DNA from: CAZQXD01 sp964597315 | GTDB lineage: Bacteria > Pseudomonadota > Gammaproteobacteria > Competibacterales > Competibacteraceae | DNA length: 64,000 nt | Assembly: GCA_964597315.1 (NCBI GenBank) | Contig: CAZQXD010000013.1 | Span: 15,091 to 79,090 of the forward strand | Direction: 5' to 3' | In this document: piece by piece, positions 1 to 8,030 of the stretch | Position numbering within the stretch: position 1 is the first letter of the stretch | Layout of the letters: each line of letters opens with the position of its first letter | Program-made: the position numbers and the translations under genes | Notes under the pieces: model-generated | The model's database searches: none | What the model was told of the DNA's origin: nothing | The model's input: only the letters and a program-made list of their open reading frames with translations

Positions 1-416
1 TTCTGGCCTATTCCGCCAAATACGCTTCCTGTTTTTATGGGCCGTTCCGGGACGCCGTCGGCTCGGCCGCCAACCTCAAGGGCGCCGACAAATACAGCTA
101 CCAGATGGACCCGGCCAACAGCGACGAGGCCCTGCGGGAAGTAGCCTTGGACCTCCAAGAGGGGGCCGACATGGTGATGATCAAGCCGGGCATGCCCTAT
201 CTGGACATCGTCCGCCGGGTCAAAGATCAGTTCGCCGCCCCCACCTTCGTCTATCAGGTGAGCGGCGAGTACGCCATGCTCTCGGCGGCCCTGGCCAAGG
301 GCTGGTTGGAGGAACCCGCTATCCTGGAGTCCCTGACCTGCATCAAGCGGGCCGGAGCCGACGGGATTCTCAGCTACTTCGCCAAGCAGGCCGCCCACCG
401 ACTGCACCGGGGCTGA
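1..416 (+). CDS. hemB: Delta-aminolevulinic acid dehydratase (porphobilinogen synthase), 3' part
   Basis: C-terminal ~138 residues of HemB, which condenses two 5-aminolevulinates to porphobilinogen in haem synthesis; the start lies left of the window. The reading frame is open from base 3 (LAYSAKYASCFYGPFRDAVG), the conserved HemB stretch before the active site. The Schiff-base lysine lies in VMIKPGMPYLDI (around nt 180-210). The stop at 414-416 is followed 6 nt later by the next gene, so the three plus-strand genes to aroE may be co-transcribed. Identification is confident; only the truncation by the window edge limits it. Confidence 0.95.
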   Translation, partial: LAYSAKYASCFYGPFRDAVGSAANLKGADKYSYQMDPANSDEALREVALDLQEGADMVMIKPGMPYLDIVRRVKDQFAAPTFVYQVSGEYAMLSAALAKGWLEEPAILESLTCIKRAGADGILSYFAKQAAHRLHRG

Positions 417-422
417 ACGACC

Positions 423-1103
423 ATGACCTTCAAAAAAGCTGTGTTGATCGGCATCGGCGGCGGCATTTTATTCATTTATTTGGGCTATGTGTTCATGCCC
501 AACCATCCGCCCACCCGGGACCCCAAGGACCTGCCCTGGCGGATCAGCGCCAGCGGCGACGGCACCATCACCGTTTTCGGCCTGACCCTGGGGGAGACCA
601 CCTTGGGAGAGGCTGTGGCCAAGCTGGGCAAGCGCCATGAGTTGGGCCTGTTCCGGGACCCGGACGGCAAGCTGACCCTGGAGGCGTTCTTCAAAGACAT
701 CCGCCTGTCCGGGCTTACCGCTCGGGTGGTGCTGACCGGGGCGGGCGACCCGGAGGCGCTACAGGCCATGCTGGTGAATAGCGACACCGGCAAGCGCCTG
801 GCCAATGGCATCCAGCAGTTCCCGATCACTGAGGCCGATCTGCCCGCCGCCCTGGCCGTGCCGGTCAAGACCATTACCTACGTCCCTTATATCACCCTGA
901 GCGAAGACCTGGTGCGCCAAAGCTTCGGCGAGCCGGCCGAGCGCATCCCCGAGCCGGAGGGCACGGTGGAACACTGGCTGTACCCGGACAAGGGTCTGGA
1001 TTTGATGCTGGATACCGATGGCAAGGCTATTCTTCAATATGTGGCGCCAAAACACTTCGAACAGGTCAGGACGCCCCTGCTGACCGCAGACCAAGAGGGT
1101 TGA
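423..1103 (+). CDS. Membrane-anchored protein of unknown function between hemB and aroE
   Basis: 226 residues. An N-terminal hydrophobic segment (about residues 5-25, KKAVLIGIGGGILFIYLGYV) looks like an uncleaved signal anchor, placing the rest in the periplasm. The remainder is a soluble domain I do not recognise. It starts 6 nt after hemB and ends 3 nt before aroE, which supports a real co-transcribed gene. A 255-aa open frame on the opposite strand overlaps its 3' end and aroE, but that frame has no family features. No function is proposed. Confidence 0.8.
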   Translation: MTFKKAVLIGIGGGILFIYLGYVFMPNHPPTRDPKDLPWRISASGDGTITVFGLTLGETTLGEAVAKLGKRHELGLFRDPDGKLTLEAFFKDIRLSGLTARVVLTGAGDPEALQAMLVNSDTGKRLANGIQQFPITEADLPAALAVPVKTITYVPYITLSEDLVRQSFGEPAERIPEPEGTVEHWLYPDKGLDLMLDTDGKAILQYVAPKHFEQVRTPLLTADQEG

Positions 1104-1106
1104 ACC

Positions 1107-1928
1107 ATGCGGCACGTGGACCAGTACGCGGTAATGGGCAATCCCATCGCCCATAGCCAATCCCCGAAAATCCATACGCTTTTCGCCGAACAAACCGACC
1201 AGCGCCTGGCGTATCGGGCCATTCTGGTGGAACCCGGCGCTTTTGCCCTGGAGGCCGACCAGTTCCGGGCATCTGGCGGCAAGGGTCTGAACGTCACTGT
1301 GCCCTTCAAGCAAGACGCCTGGGTGTATGTGGATGAACTCAGCCCCATGGCCGAACGGGCCGGGGCGGTGAACACCATCCAGTTTCGGGACGACGGCCTG
1401 GCCTATGGGGACAATACCGACGGTCCGGGCTTGGTGCGGGACCTGACCAGCAACCACGGCTATGGCCTGCAAGGTAAGCGTATCTTGCTGTTGGGGGCCG
1501 GCGGCGCCGCCCGGGGGGTGATCCATCCGTTGCTGGACGCCGAACCGGCCCTGTTGGTGATTGCCAACCGCACCGCCACCAAGGCCGCCGAACTGGCCCT
1601 GCTGTTTGGGGATCTGGGCGATGTTTACGGCTGCGGTTTAGATGAACTGGACGGGCGGTCTTTCGATTTGATCCTCAACGCCACCGCCGCCGGGCTGCGG
1701 GGTGAATTGCCCCTCCTGGGGGACGGCCTGCTGGCCGGGGGCGGCTGGTGCTATGACTTGGTGTACGCCAATGAACCCACAGCCTTTGTCCGCTGGGGCC
1801 ACAGCCACGGCGCCGCCAACGCCCTGGATGGGCTGGGCATGCTGGTGGAGCAGGCCGCCGCGTCCTTCGAACTGTGGCGAGGCGTACGCCCGGAAACCGG
1901 GCCGGTGATCCGGGCCTTGCGGGGATAG
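1107..1928 (+). CDS. aroE: Shikimate dehydrogenase (NADP+)
   Basis: 273 residues, normal for AroE, which reduces 3-dehydroshikimate to shikimate in the aromatic amino acid pathway. Substrate-binding serines are in NPIAHSQSP (residues 12-20). The catalytic lysine is K68 in LNVTVPFK and the catalytic aspartate is in GDNTDGPG (residues 101-108). The Rossmann loop LLLGAGGAARGV follows. The ATG is preceded by a purine-rich GAGGG and lies 3 nt after the upstream stop. The C-terminal GLGMLVEQAAASFELW is typical of the family. Confidence 0.96.
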   Translation: MRHVDQYAVMGNPIAHSQSPKIHTLFAEQTDQRLAYRAILVEPGAFALEADQFRASGGKGLNVTVPFKQDAWVYVDELSPMAERAGAVNTIQFRDDGLAYGDNTDGPGLVRDLTSNHGYGLQGKRILLLGAGGAARGVIHPLLDAEPALLVIANRTATKAAELALLFGDLGDVYGCGLDELDGRSFDLILNATAAGLRGELPLLGDGLLAGGGWCYDLVYANEPTAFVRWGHSHGAANALDGLGMLVEQAAASFELWRGVRPETGPVIRALRG

Positions 1929-2059
1929 CTGTCTGGCGTCCCCGCGCCGGCCCCGTGGCGGAGAACGGCTATTCTCTATGGAGCGTCGATACAAGGAGAC
2001 AGGATATGGACACCGCCTGGTTGGGCTACTGGGGCAAGACCCGCGTCGGTTGTATGGTG

Positions 2060-2109
2060 GAAAATTGAGTGATATTATTTTACTTATCTGACAATGGGTT
2101 AGAGGATTT
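2060..2109 (+). promoter_or_regulatory. AT-rich probable CRISPR leader
   Basis: About 45 bases immediately 5' of the first CRISPR repeat are strikingly AT-rich (attgagtgatattatttta and on) against a GC-rich background. The repeats read in the same sense as type I-E repeats such as those of E. coli, which puts the leader on this side; the degenerate repeat is at the far end, as expected. No experimental support; the leader length is a guess. Confidence 0.5.
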
Positions 2110-2260
2110 GCGTTCCCCGCGCTGGCGGGGATGAACCGGGTTTTGTGGCCGGGGACTGAACCATGACCGAGCGTTCCCCGCGCTGGCGGGGATGAACCGG
2201 CCCCGTCCAATACATTGATGCGGCCGTATTCGCGTTCCCCGCGTAGGCGGGGATGAACCG
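2110..2260 (+). CRISPR. Minimal type I-E CRISPR array, 3 repeats and 2 spacers
   Basis: Three 29-bp repeats at 2110-2138, 2171-2199 and 2232-2260. The repeat begins gcgttccccgcg and ends cggggatgaaccg, with an inner dyad as in type I-E repeats. Spacers at 2139-2170 and 2200-2231 are both exactly 32 bp, giving the 61-bp period of type I-E. Repeats 1 and 2 are identical; repeat 3 has ct changed to ta in its middle, the usual decay of a leader-distal terminal repeat. No cas gene lies in the window, so the array is an orphan here or its cas operon is elsewhere. Confidence 0.93.
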
Positions 2261-2358
2261 TTTGGAAAATATCCGATTTATCCTTTTTTCCTCCCGGATA
2301 GGCATCGGCCTGCCCAACATTGAGTGAATGCCTTCGGAGCCGCCGTTTCAAGCCCGCC

Positions 2359-2601
2359 TCAGGGCGTTTCGTCGTGCAATTCCAGGCGCCGCTCAATGCG
2401 TTCCACCCGGCGGGTCAGTGCCGTGAGCGCATCCCGGTCGCTGGCGGACAGGCTATAGAGGCTGCCCAGCGTGTGTTCCACGGCGCCCAACCGTATGTCG
2501 ATGCGGTTGAGCCGCTCGCCATGGTCGGCCCTGAGCGCGGTAATGTCGGCGCGGACCTGGCGCAGCAGCTCCAGCACGAGGTTTTCGGTGTTCTCGGTCA
2601 T
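2359..2601 (-). CDS. Small coiled-coil protein next to a DUF29 gene
   Basis: 80 residues, no signal peptide or membrane segment. Heptad-like hydrophobic spacing runs through most of it (LVLELLRQVRADITALRADH, later LTRRVERIERRLELHD), predicting a long coiled coil. It starts 12 nt after the stop of the upstream DUF29 gene on the same strand, so the two are probably one transcript. A longer frame on the opposite strand (2320-2754) covers both genes but has no family features. Function unknown; a partner or oligomeriser of the DUF29 protein is only a guess. Confidence 0.65.
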   Translation of the reverse strand: MTENTENLVLELLRQVRADITALRADHGERLNRIDIRLGAVEHTLGSLYSLSASDRDALTALTRRVERIERRLELHDETP

Positions 2602-2613
2602 CGCTTGGCTCCA

Positions 2614-3084
2614 TCAGTCCGGCCAGTAGCCGTCGTCCAGGACCTGCTCCAGAGTGAAGGGGCAGGTTTCCGGGAAGGTGGCCAGGGGCAGGCCGGTTTC
2701 CCGGCTGGCCTGTCGCCGTGCCCTGACATACGCCTTGTCCCTGACATCGGGTAGTCGGGTTCTCAGGCTGGGGCTTTCGTCGAACAGGTCTTCCAGGGCA
2801 TTGCGCTGTTTGTCGATGGAGATCTCCCAGCTTGCGCCCCGGTGACCCGGCTGATACCGCCACTTGAGCAGGTGCATCAGCAGTTGTTCCAGTCTGGTGA
2901 TCAGTTCCCTGCGATTGCTACTGCCCATGCTTTGGATCTCTTCGGCCAGGTTCTCCCGATCCAGGGCGTCCACCTGGCCGGCCCGCAGCAGGGCCGCCTG
3001 CTGTTCACTCCAGGCATGGAAGTCACGCTCATAGAGGCTGTCGGCCGTGTCCTGCCCCAGCCGGGGGCTATCGATCACCTTCAT
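2614..3084 (-). CDS. DUF29 family protein
   Basis: 156 residues. The N-terminal LYERDFHAWSEQQAALLRAG, then LDRENLAEEIQSMG and the basic, histidine-containing LLMHLLKWRYQP are the DUF29 signature common in cyanobacteria and proteobacteria and often found in several copies. The protein is soluble and its function is not established. It heads a two-gene minus-strand unit with the coiled-coil gene. It lies in the stretch between the CRISPR array and the biosynthetic block, a likely site of gene gain and loss. Confidence 0.85.
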   Translation of the reverse strand: MKVIDSPRLGQDTADSLYERDFHAWSEQQAALLRAGQVDALDRENLAEEIQSMGSSNRRELITRLEQLLMHLLKWRYQPGHRGASWEISIDKQRNALEDLFDESPSLRTRLPDVRDKAYVRARRQASRETGLPLATFPETCPFTLEQVLDDGYWPD

Positions 3085-3294
3085 CGTCTCCTCCCGTCGT
3101 GCGGTTGCTTTATAGGATGCATCGCCCGGCGGGGAGTTTCCAGTCCAAACGTAAGGATTTGTCCGTGAACAGAATACCGATTGTTGTGGCGGCCCTGGCC
3201 CTGGTTAGCGGCGCTAGCACAGCCCCGCAATGGGGCTATCGCGCCGCGCGCTAGCCTTCCCCGCCCTGAACGGCGGGGCTTGCCGCCCACCGGG
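3085..3294. other. Non-coding gap with two strong hairpins, possible IS200/IS605-end remnant
   Basis: 210 bases without a convincing gene. Two adjacent hairpins: agcccc/ggggct at 3222-3238, and ccccgcc-ctgaac-ggcgggg at about 3257-3276. Read on the minus strand, the second gives a gcggcaagccccgccgttca-type sequence resembling the terminal hairpins of IS200/IS605 (TnpB) elements. No tnpA or tnpB frame is present, so at most this is a relic. It could equally act as a terminator-like structure for the LysR gene that ends at 3295. Confidence 0.3.
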
Positions 3295-4230
3295 TCAAGC
3301 AACATCGGGCGTCTGGAACGGTGGGGACTCCCGTTCCAGCAGCCGCCAAATGTCATCCACGGCTGGTGCTGGATTATGGTGAAGCCGTTGCAGGACAAGC
3401 GTTAGTTGGGCGCTAACCAATTGATCCTCCAGGGAGATCAGCGTTCCGGCGCGCAGTTCCCGCTCGATCAGTCCCTGGGGCAGCCAGGCGATGCCCAGGC
3501 CGAATAAGGCCATTTCCTTGATGCCCGCCGTAAAAGCGGATTCACAGACGGTCTCGATCCCATGGCGGGTCAGCAGCGAAGGCAGGCAATGGGTCCAGAC
3601 CACCCGGCCTAAAAAACTGTCTTGCGGGTAATTGAGCAGCCGCAAGGGGTCTCCGGCCCGAGGTTGGTGGCGGGACCGGCCCGCCTCATCCCGGGCAGTG
3701 ACGGGAATGAGGCGCTCCTGGCCGATGTCCAGCCGTTCACTATCTGGACCTGGCGTCGGCAGGAGGACGCCCGGAGCCTCGCAGCACAGCAGGATATCCG
3801 CCTCGCCCCGGGCCAGTTGGGCCACACATTGCTCCCGATTCCCCGAGCGGATGGAAAATACCGTACTGGTCCGCCGGGCTTGCAAGAAGCCCAGCAATTG
3901 GGGCAGGTGGCTGATGGTCAGATTGTGCTGGGTGGTCAGCACGATCCGCTGCCTAGCTTTGGATTCCAGACCCATGGCGCTTTTGAGTTCATGGGCCCGG
4001 CTGACCAGGGCGCGAATTTCCGGCTCGAAACGGGCGGCGGTGGCCGTTAGCCGCATGGGCTGGCCGCGTCGATCCACCAAGTCCACCCCAAGCCACGCTT
4101 CGAGCATTTGGATGCGTCGGGAGAACGCCGGTTGGGTGACATTGCGCAAGGCCGCCGCCTTGGAAAACGTGCCAGCGTCGATTAAAACCAGAAAATCTTC
4201 AAGCCATAGCAGTTTCAAGGGACCCCCCAT
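3295..4230 (-). CDS. LysR-type transcriptional regulator, divergent from the biosynthetic block
   Basis: 311 residues. The N-terminal winged helix-turn-helix (about residues 8-66; FSKAAALRNVTQPAFSRRIQ) is canonical LysR and is followed by a periplasmic-binding-like effector domain. It is read away from the CuyA-like gene across a 204-bp gap, the usual arrangement for a LysR protein controlling its neighbour. In Burkholderia glumae a LysR protein (ToxR) responds to toxoflavin, so a similar role here is attractive but unproven. The ATG at 4230 has a weak ribosome site; a TTG four codons in, preceded by a run of G, would give the more typical MKLLWLEDF start. Confidence 0.92.
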   Translation of the reverse strand: MGGPLKLLWLEDFLVLIDAGTFSKAAALRNVTQPAFSRRIQMLEAWLGVDLVDRRGQPMRLTATAARFEPEIRALVSRAHELKSAMGLESKARQRIVLTTQHNLTISHLPQLLGFLQARRTSTVFSIRSGNREQCVAQLARGEADILLCCEAPGVLLPTPGPDSERLDIGQERLIPVTARDEAGRSRHQPRAGDPLRLLNYPQDSFLGRVVWTHCLPSLLTRHGIETVCESAFTAGIKEMALFGLGIAWLPQGLIERELRAGTLISLEDQLVSAQLTLVLQRLHHNPAPAVDDIWRLLERESPPFQTPDVA

Positions 4231-4434
4231 GAGAAAGGCGGCGAAAAGTCCATTAAGTTATGCAAAAAAAACATGGTGCGCAATAAACACGGCATTTGTC
4301 AGCCGATTTCATTAAGAGTAGATTTCGTTAAAATCCGTAATTACAGTTGATTGCGCGATGGATTAATAGACCTGTTATTAGGTCGTACAGCGACTAGTGA
4401 GTTTTTAGCATAATCATCCCCTTTGGAGGTCCAG
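4231..4434 (+). promoter_or_regulatory. Divergent promoter region with possible LysR operator
   Basis: 204-bp AT-richer gap between the divergent LysR and CuyA-like genes. A short dyad gacct-gttatt-aggtc sits at 4369-4384 within a stretch that fits the loose T-N11-A pattern of LysR boxes. A strong ggagg at 4425-4429 precedes the CuyA-like ATG at 4435 and decides that start over an in-frame TTG at 4423. I see no clear consensus -35/-10 pair. Confidence 0.4.
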
Positions 4435-5448
4435 ATGCACCTGTCCCGTTTCAAGCGCCTGCATTTCGCCCATTTACCCACCCCCCTGGAGCCTTTGAAA
4501 AACCTGAGCCGGCTATTGGGCGGTCCTGCTATCTGGATCAAACGTGATGATTGCACCGGCCTGTCCAGCGGCGGCAACAAGACTCGGAAGCTAGAGTTTC
4601 TGATGGCCGACGCCCTGCATCGCAAGGCCGATGTGGTGATTACCCAGGGCGCCACCCAGTCCAATCATGCCCGCCAGACCGCCGCCGCCGCCGCGCTGTT
4701 GGGTCTGGGCTGCCATATCCTCCTGGAAGACCGCACCGGCAGCCAGGACCCGGCGTATAACTACAATGGCAATGTGTTTCTGGATCAGCTCCACGGGGCC
4801 ACGGTCAGCAAGCGCCCCGGCGGCGCCAATATGCAGCATGAAATGGAGCAGCTCGCCGAACGGCTCCGGGCCGACGGCCAGCGTCCCTATATCATTCCCG
4901 GGGGCGGCTCCAATGAAATCGGCGCCCTAGGCTATGTAAACGCCGCCCTGGAACTGCTGACCCAGGCCAACGACCGGGGTCTGCGTATCGACCATGTGGT
5001 CCACGCCACCGGCAGCGCCGGGACCCAGGCGGGGCTGGTCACCGGGCTTGCGGCCAGCAACTCCGGCATTCCGGTGCTGGGCATCGGGGTGCGCGCGCCC
5101 AAACCGCAACAGGAAGAAAACGTCTTCGCCCTGGCCCGGCGCACCGCCGACCACCTGGGACTAGGAGATGTGGTACAGCGCGCCCAGGTGGTGGCCAACT
5201 GCGATTATGTGGGCCAGGGCTATGGCATACCCACCCCGGGCATGGTGGAGGCGGTCACCCTGCTAGCCCGTAGCGAGGGCATTCTGCTGGACCCGGTATA
5301 CTCGGGCAAAGGCATGGCCGGGCTGATCGACCTGGTCCGCAAGGGGCATTTCGAGAAAGACGCCAATATCGTGTTTCTGCACACCGGCGGCAGCGCGGCC
5401 CTGTTCGGTTATCCCCAGGCTTTCGAGTTTCCCGACTATCAGGCGTGA
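4435..5448 (+). CDS. PLP-dependent D-cysteine desulfhydrase / L-cysteate sulfo-lyase (CuyA-like)
   Basis: 337 residues, fold-type II PLP enzyme of the ACC deaminase/D-cysteine desulfhydrase family. The PLP lysine is K49 in SSGGNKTRKLEFL, followed by QGATQSNHARQ and the late YSGKGMAGLIDL. The N-terminal LPTPLEPLKNLSRLLGGP and IKRDDCTGL match my memory of L-cysteate sulfo-lyase CuyA (cysteate to pyruvate, sulfite and ammonia) better than E. coli DcyD. The next gene is HpsN-like, another C3-sulfonate relative, which strengthens that reading. It could instead act on an amino acid intermediate of the neighbouring cluster; substrate is inference. Confidence 0.85.
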   Translation: MHLSRFKRLHFAHLPTPLEPLKNLSRLLGGPAIWIKRDDCTGLSSGGNKTRKLEFLMADALHRKADVVITQGATQSNHARQTAAAAALLGLGCHILLEDRTGSQDPAYNYNGNVFLDQLHGATVSKRPGGANMQHEMEQLAERLRADGQRPYIIPGGGSNEIGALGYVNAALELLTQANDRGLRIDHVVHATGSAGTQAGLVTGLAASNSGIPVLGIGVRAPKPQQEENVFALARRTADHLGLGDVVQRAQVVANCDYVGQGYGIPTPGMVEAVTLLARSEGILLDPVYSGKGMAGLIDLVRKGHFEKDANIVFLHTGGSAALFGYPQAFEFPDYQA

Positions 5449-5480
5449 GCCGACACTCTGTTCCAGGTGAGGAGGGTTCC

Positions 5481-6785
5481 ATGCGGTATCTGAAACAAGC
5501 AGCGGTATCCGTCGGAGCCGACGACGAAAAAACCACGGCCACGGTCAAGGCCATGCTGGCGGATATCCGCCAGCGTGGGGAGGCGGCGGTGCGGGAGTAT
5601 GCCCGGCGGTTCGACCGTTGGGAGGGAGATTTCGTCCTCGAAGACCATAAAAAACAGCGCCTGATTGCCCAGGTGCCGGCGTCTGCCAAAGCCGATATCC
5701 GCTTTGCCCACCGACAGATTCAGCGTTTTGCCTTGGCCCAGAAGGACAGCCTCCAGGAATTCGAGATCGAAACCGAGCCAGGGGTGCGCCTGGGGCAACG
5801 GGTGCTGCCGGTGCAATGCGCCGGCTGCTATGTGCCGGGGGGGCGCTATGCTCATGCCGCTTCGGCCCTGATGAGCGTGGCCACCGCCAAGGCTGCGGGC
5901 GTGCCTTTCGTGGTGGCCTGCTCGCCGCCCCGGGGCGAGAGCATCGACCCCACCGTGGCCTATGCCCTGGACTTGGCCGGCGCCGATGTGGTGCTGGAAA
6001 TGGGCGGAGTGCATGCCATCGCCAGCCTGGCCCAGGGCCTGTTCACGGGCCACAAGGCGGATATTATCGTCGGGCCGGGCAATGCCTATGTGGCCGAAGC
6101 CAAGCGCCTGCTGTTTGGGGAGGTGGGTATCGACGTGTTTGCCGGACCTACCGAATCGGCCATCATCGCCGATGCCGGGGCCGACCCCATGACCATCGCC
6201 GTGGACTTGGTGTCCCAGGCCGAGCATGGACCCAACTCCCCGGTGTGGCTGTTCACCACCGCCGAGGAACTGGGCCGACGGGTGCTGGAGTTGGTTCCCA
6301 AAGTGGCCGCCGATATGCCCAATGCCGAGGTGGTCCAGGCCGCCTGGCGGGATCACGGCGAGGTCATTCTCTGTGACAGCCGGGAGGAAACAGTGCGGAT
6401 CAGCGACCAGTACGCCTGCGAGCATCTACAAGTGCTGGCCGAGGACCTGGACTGGTGGCAAGCCCATCTCAATAATTACGGTTCGCTGTTTCTGGGTGAG
6501 GGCAGCACCGTCACCCACGGCGACAAGTGTTCCGGCACCAATCATATCCTCCCTACCCGCCAGGCCGGGCGCTACAGCGGCGGGCTGAATGTGCATAAAT
6601 TCATGAAAGTGCTGACCTATCAGAAGCTCAGCCAGGAGGCCAATAAGGTCTTTAGCGCCGTGGGTTCGCGCATCTCTCGGATCGAGGGCATGGAAGGCCA
6701 CGCCCGGTCCTGCGACTGGCGGTTGCGAAAATATTTTCCCAACGAGCACTGGGACTTCGAGGTTTACGACCAGCAGCAGTATTGA
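5481..6785 (+). CDS. HisD-superfamily dehydrogenase, HpsN-like (sulfopropanediol dehydrogenase type)
   Basis: 434 residues, histidinol-dehydrogenase fold. Conserved elements: PVQCAGCYVPGGRYA, VGPGNAYVAEAKRLLFG, FAGPTESAI, SQAEHGPNSP, CEHLQVL and the C-terminal GRYSGGLNVHKFMKVLTYQ. The last block and AWRDHGEVILCDS resemble HpsN, which oxidises (R)-2,3-dihydroxypropane-1-sulfonate to sulfolactate with NAD+, more than biosynthetic HisD. There are no his genes nearby. The start at 5481 follows a strong gaggagg; an in-frame GTG at 5445 overlapping the previous stop is less likely. Substrate is inferred; it may serve an alcohol-to-acid step in the cluster. Confidence 0.85.
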   Translation: MRYLKQAAVSVGADDEKTTATVKAMLADIRQRGEAAVREYARRFDRWEGDFVLEDHKKQRLIAQVPASAKADIRFAHRQIQRFALAQKDSLQEFEIETEPGVRLGQRVLPVQCAGCYVPGGRYAHAASALMSVATAKAAGVPFVVACSPPRGESIDPTVAYALDLAGADVVLEMGGVHAIASLAQGLFTGHKADIIVGPGNAYVAEAKRLLFGEVGIDVFAGPTESAIIADAGADPMTIAVDLVSQAEHGPNSPVWLFTTAEELGRRVLELVPKVAADMPNAEVVQAAWRDHGEVILCDSREETVRISDQYACEHLQVLAEDLDWWQAHLNNYGSLFLGEGSTVTHGDKCSGTNHILPTRQAGRYSGGLNVHKFMKVLTYQKLSQEANKVFSAVGSRISRIEGMEGHARSCDWRLRKYFPNEHWDFEVYDQQQY

Positions 6786-6806
6786 GCCGGACCCGGAGAC
6801 GCCGCC

Positions 6807-8030
6807 GTGAAGACTCTGGAAAAATCCTTTACCCAGCAGGAGCCCATACCCGAGGAAGGCATCGAGCGGGCCGTGGCGGTGCTGCGCGGCGGGCGTTTGC
6901 ACCGCTATAACCTGGCTCCGGGGGAACAGGGGGAGGCCGCGCTTTTAGAGCAAGCCTTCGCCGAGTATATGGGGCTGCCCTATTGCCTGGCTTGCGCCTC
7001 CGGGGGCTATGCCCTGCATATCGCGTTACGGAGTATCGGGCTGGGCAATGGTGAGCCGGTGCTGTGCAATGCCTTCACCCTATCCCCGGTGCCCGGCGCC
7101 ATCCATAACGCGGGCGGGGCGCCGGTGTTGGTGGAGAGCGGCCAGGATTACACCATCGACGTGGCCGACCTGGCGCGGGCCGCCGAGGAGTCCGGCGCCC
7201 GGGTGTTGCTGCTCTCCCATATGCGCGGTCATATAGGCGATATGGACGCCATTATGGCGGTCTGCGATGCCCAGGGCTTGGTGCTGATCGAGGATTGCGC
7301 CCATACCATGGGCGCCCGCTGGCGGGGCCGGATGAGCGGGACTTTTGGCCAGGTGGCCTGCTTCAGCACCCAGACCTATAAACACCTCAATTCCGGCGAG
7401 GGGGGATTGCTGGTCAGCGCCGACCCGGAAATCATGCGCCGGGCCATCATCATGTCCGGCTCCTATATGCTGTACGGCGCCCATCCGGCGGCGCCACCGG
7501 CGGATAGCTTCGGGGACAGTCGGCTGGACAATCCCAATTACAGCGGCCGTATGGATAATCTGAGGGCGGCGATTCTGCGGCCCCAGTTGCGTAACCTGGA
7601 TGCCAATTGTCGGCGCTGGAACGCCCGCTACGCTATTCTGGAACAGGGGCTGCGGGCCTTGTCGGCGGTGCGGATTCCGAAGCGGCCCGCCCATGAGGCC
7701 TATGTGGGCAGTTCCATTCAGTTCTCCCTGCCTGGATTCCAGGCTCAGGATATCCGCCGGTTTCTGGCCGCCTGCGAGGCGCGGGGCGTGATCATCAAAT
7801 GGTTCGGAGACACCCAGCCTAGCGGCTATACCAGCCGCTACGACAGTTGGCGTTATCTGCCCCAGCCCCGCCCCCTGCCCAACACCCAGCGGCTACTGTC
7901 GACCTTGTGTGATATGCGCATTCCCCTGACCTTCAGCACAGCGGACTGCCAACTGATCGCCGAGATCATCGCCGAGTCCCTGGCTGCCGTGGCTGGGCGT
8001 GATCGGGCCACCGGCCCGGGAGGTATCTAA
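6807..8030 (+). CDS. DegT/DnrJ/EryC1/StrS family PLP aminotransferase
   Basis: 407 residues, fold-type I PLP enzyme. The internal aldimine lysine is K192 in FSTQTYKHLNSGEGG and the PLP-ring aspartate D163 is in IEDCAHTMGA. Family members transaminate keto-sugars in antibiotics and lipopolysaccharide, but some work on keto acids or inositols. With no sugar-nucleotide genes nearby, a keto-acid or small ketone substrate fits better. GTG start with a cggag ribosome site; 21 nt after the HpsN-like gene, and its last base is the first base of the racemase ATG. Substrate unknown. Confidence 0.9.
   Translation: MKTLEKSFTQQEPIPEEGIERAVAVLRGGRLHRYNLAPGEQGEAALLEQAFAEYMGLPYCLACASGGYALHIALRSIGLGNGEPVLCNAFTLSPVPGAIHNAGGAPVLVESGQDYTIDVADLARAAEESGARVLLLSHMRGHIGDMDAIMAVCDAQGLVLIEDCAHTMGARWRGRMSGTFGQVACFSTQTYKHLNSGEGGLLVSADPEIMRRAIIMSGSYMLYGAHPAAPPADSFGDSRLDNPNYSGRMDNLRAAILRPQLRNLDANCRRWNARYAILEQGLRALSAVRIPKRPAHEAYVGSSIQFSLPGFQAQDIRRFLAACEARGVIIKWFGDTQPSGYTSRYDSWRYLPQPRPLPNTQRLLSTLCDMRIPLTFSTADCQLIAEIIAESLAAVAGRDRATGPGGI

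Noticed and set aside
1638..2396. A 252-aa open frame on the minus strand covering the CRISPR array
   Set aside because: Its repeated PPARGT- and PASAGN-type segments are simply the translated CRISPR repeats; it also overlaps aroE.
3181..3405. A short plus-strand frame across the hairpin region
   Set aside because: Overlaps the LysR gene end and shows no recognisable domain.
5439..6425. A 328-aa minus-strand frame opposite the HpsN-like gene
   Set aside because: Gly/His-rich composition typical of the antisense of high-GC genes; the plus-strand protein is clearly conserved.
5481..6785. Biosynthetic histidinol dehydrogenase (hisD)
   Set aside because: No his genes nearby, and the C-terminal block matches the HpsN branch better; kept as HpsN-like.
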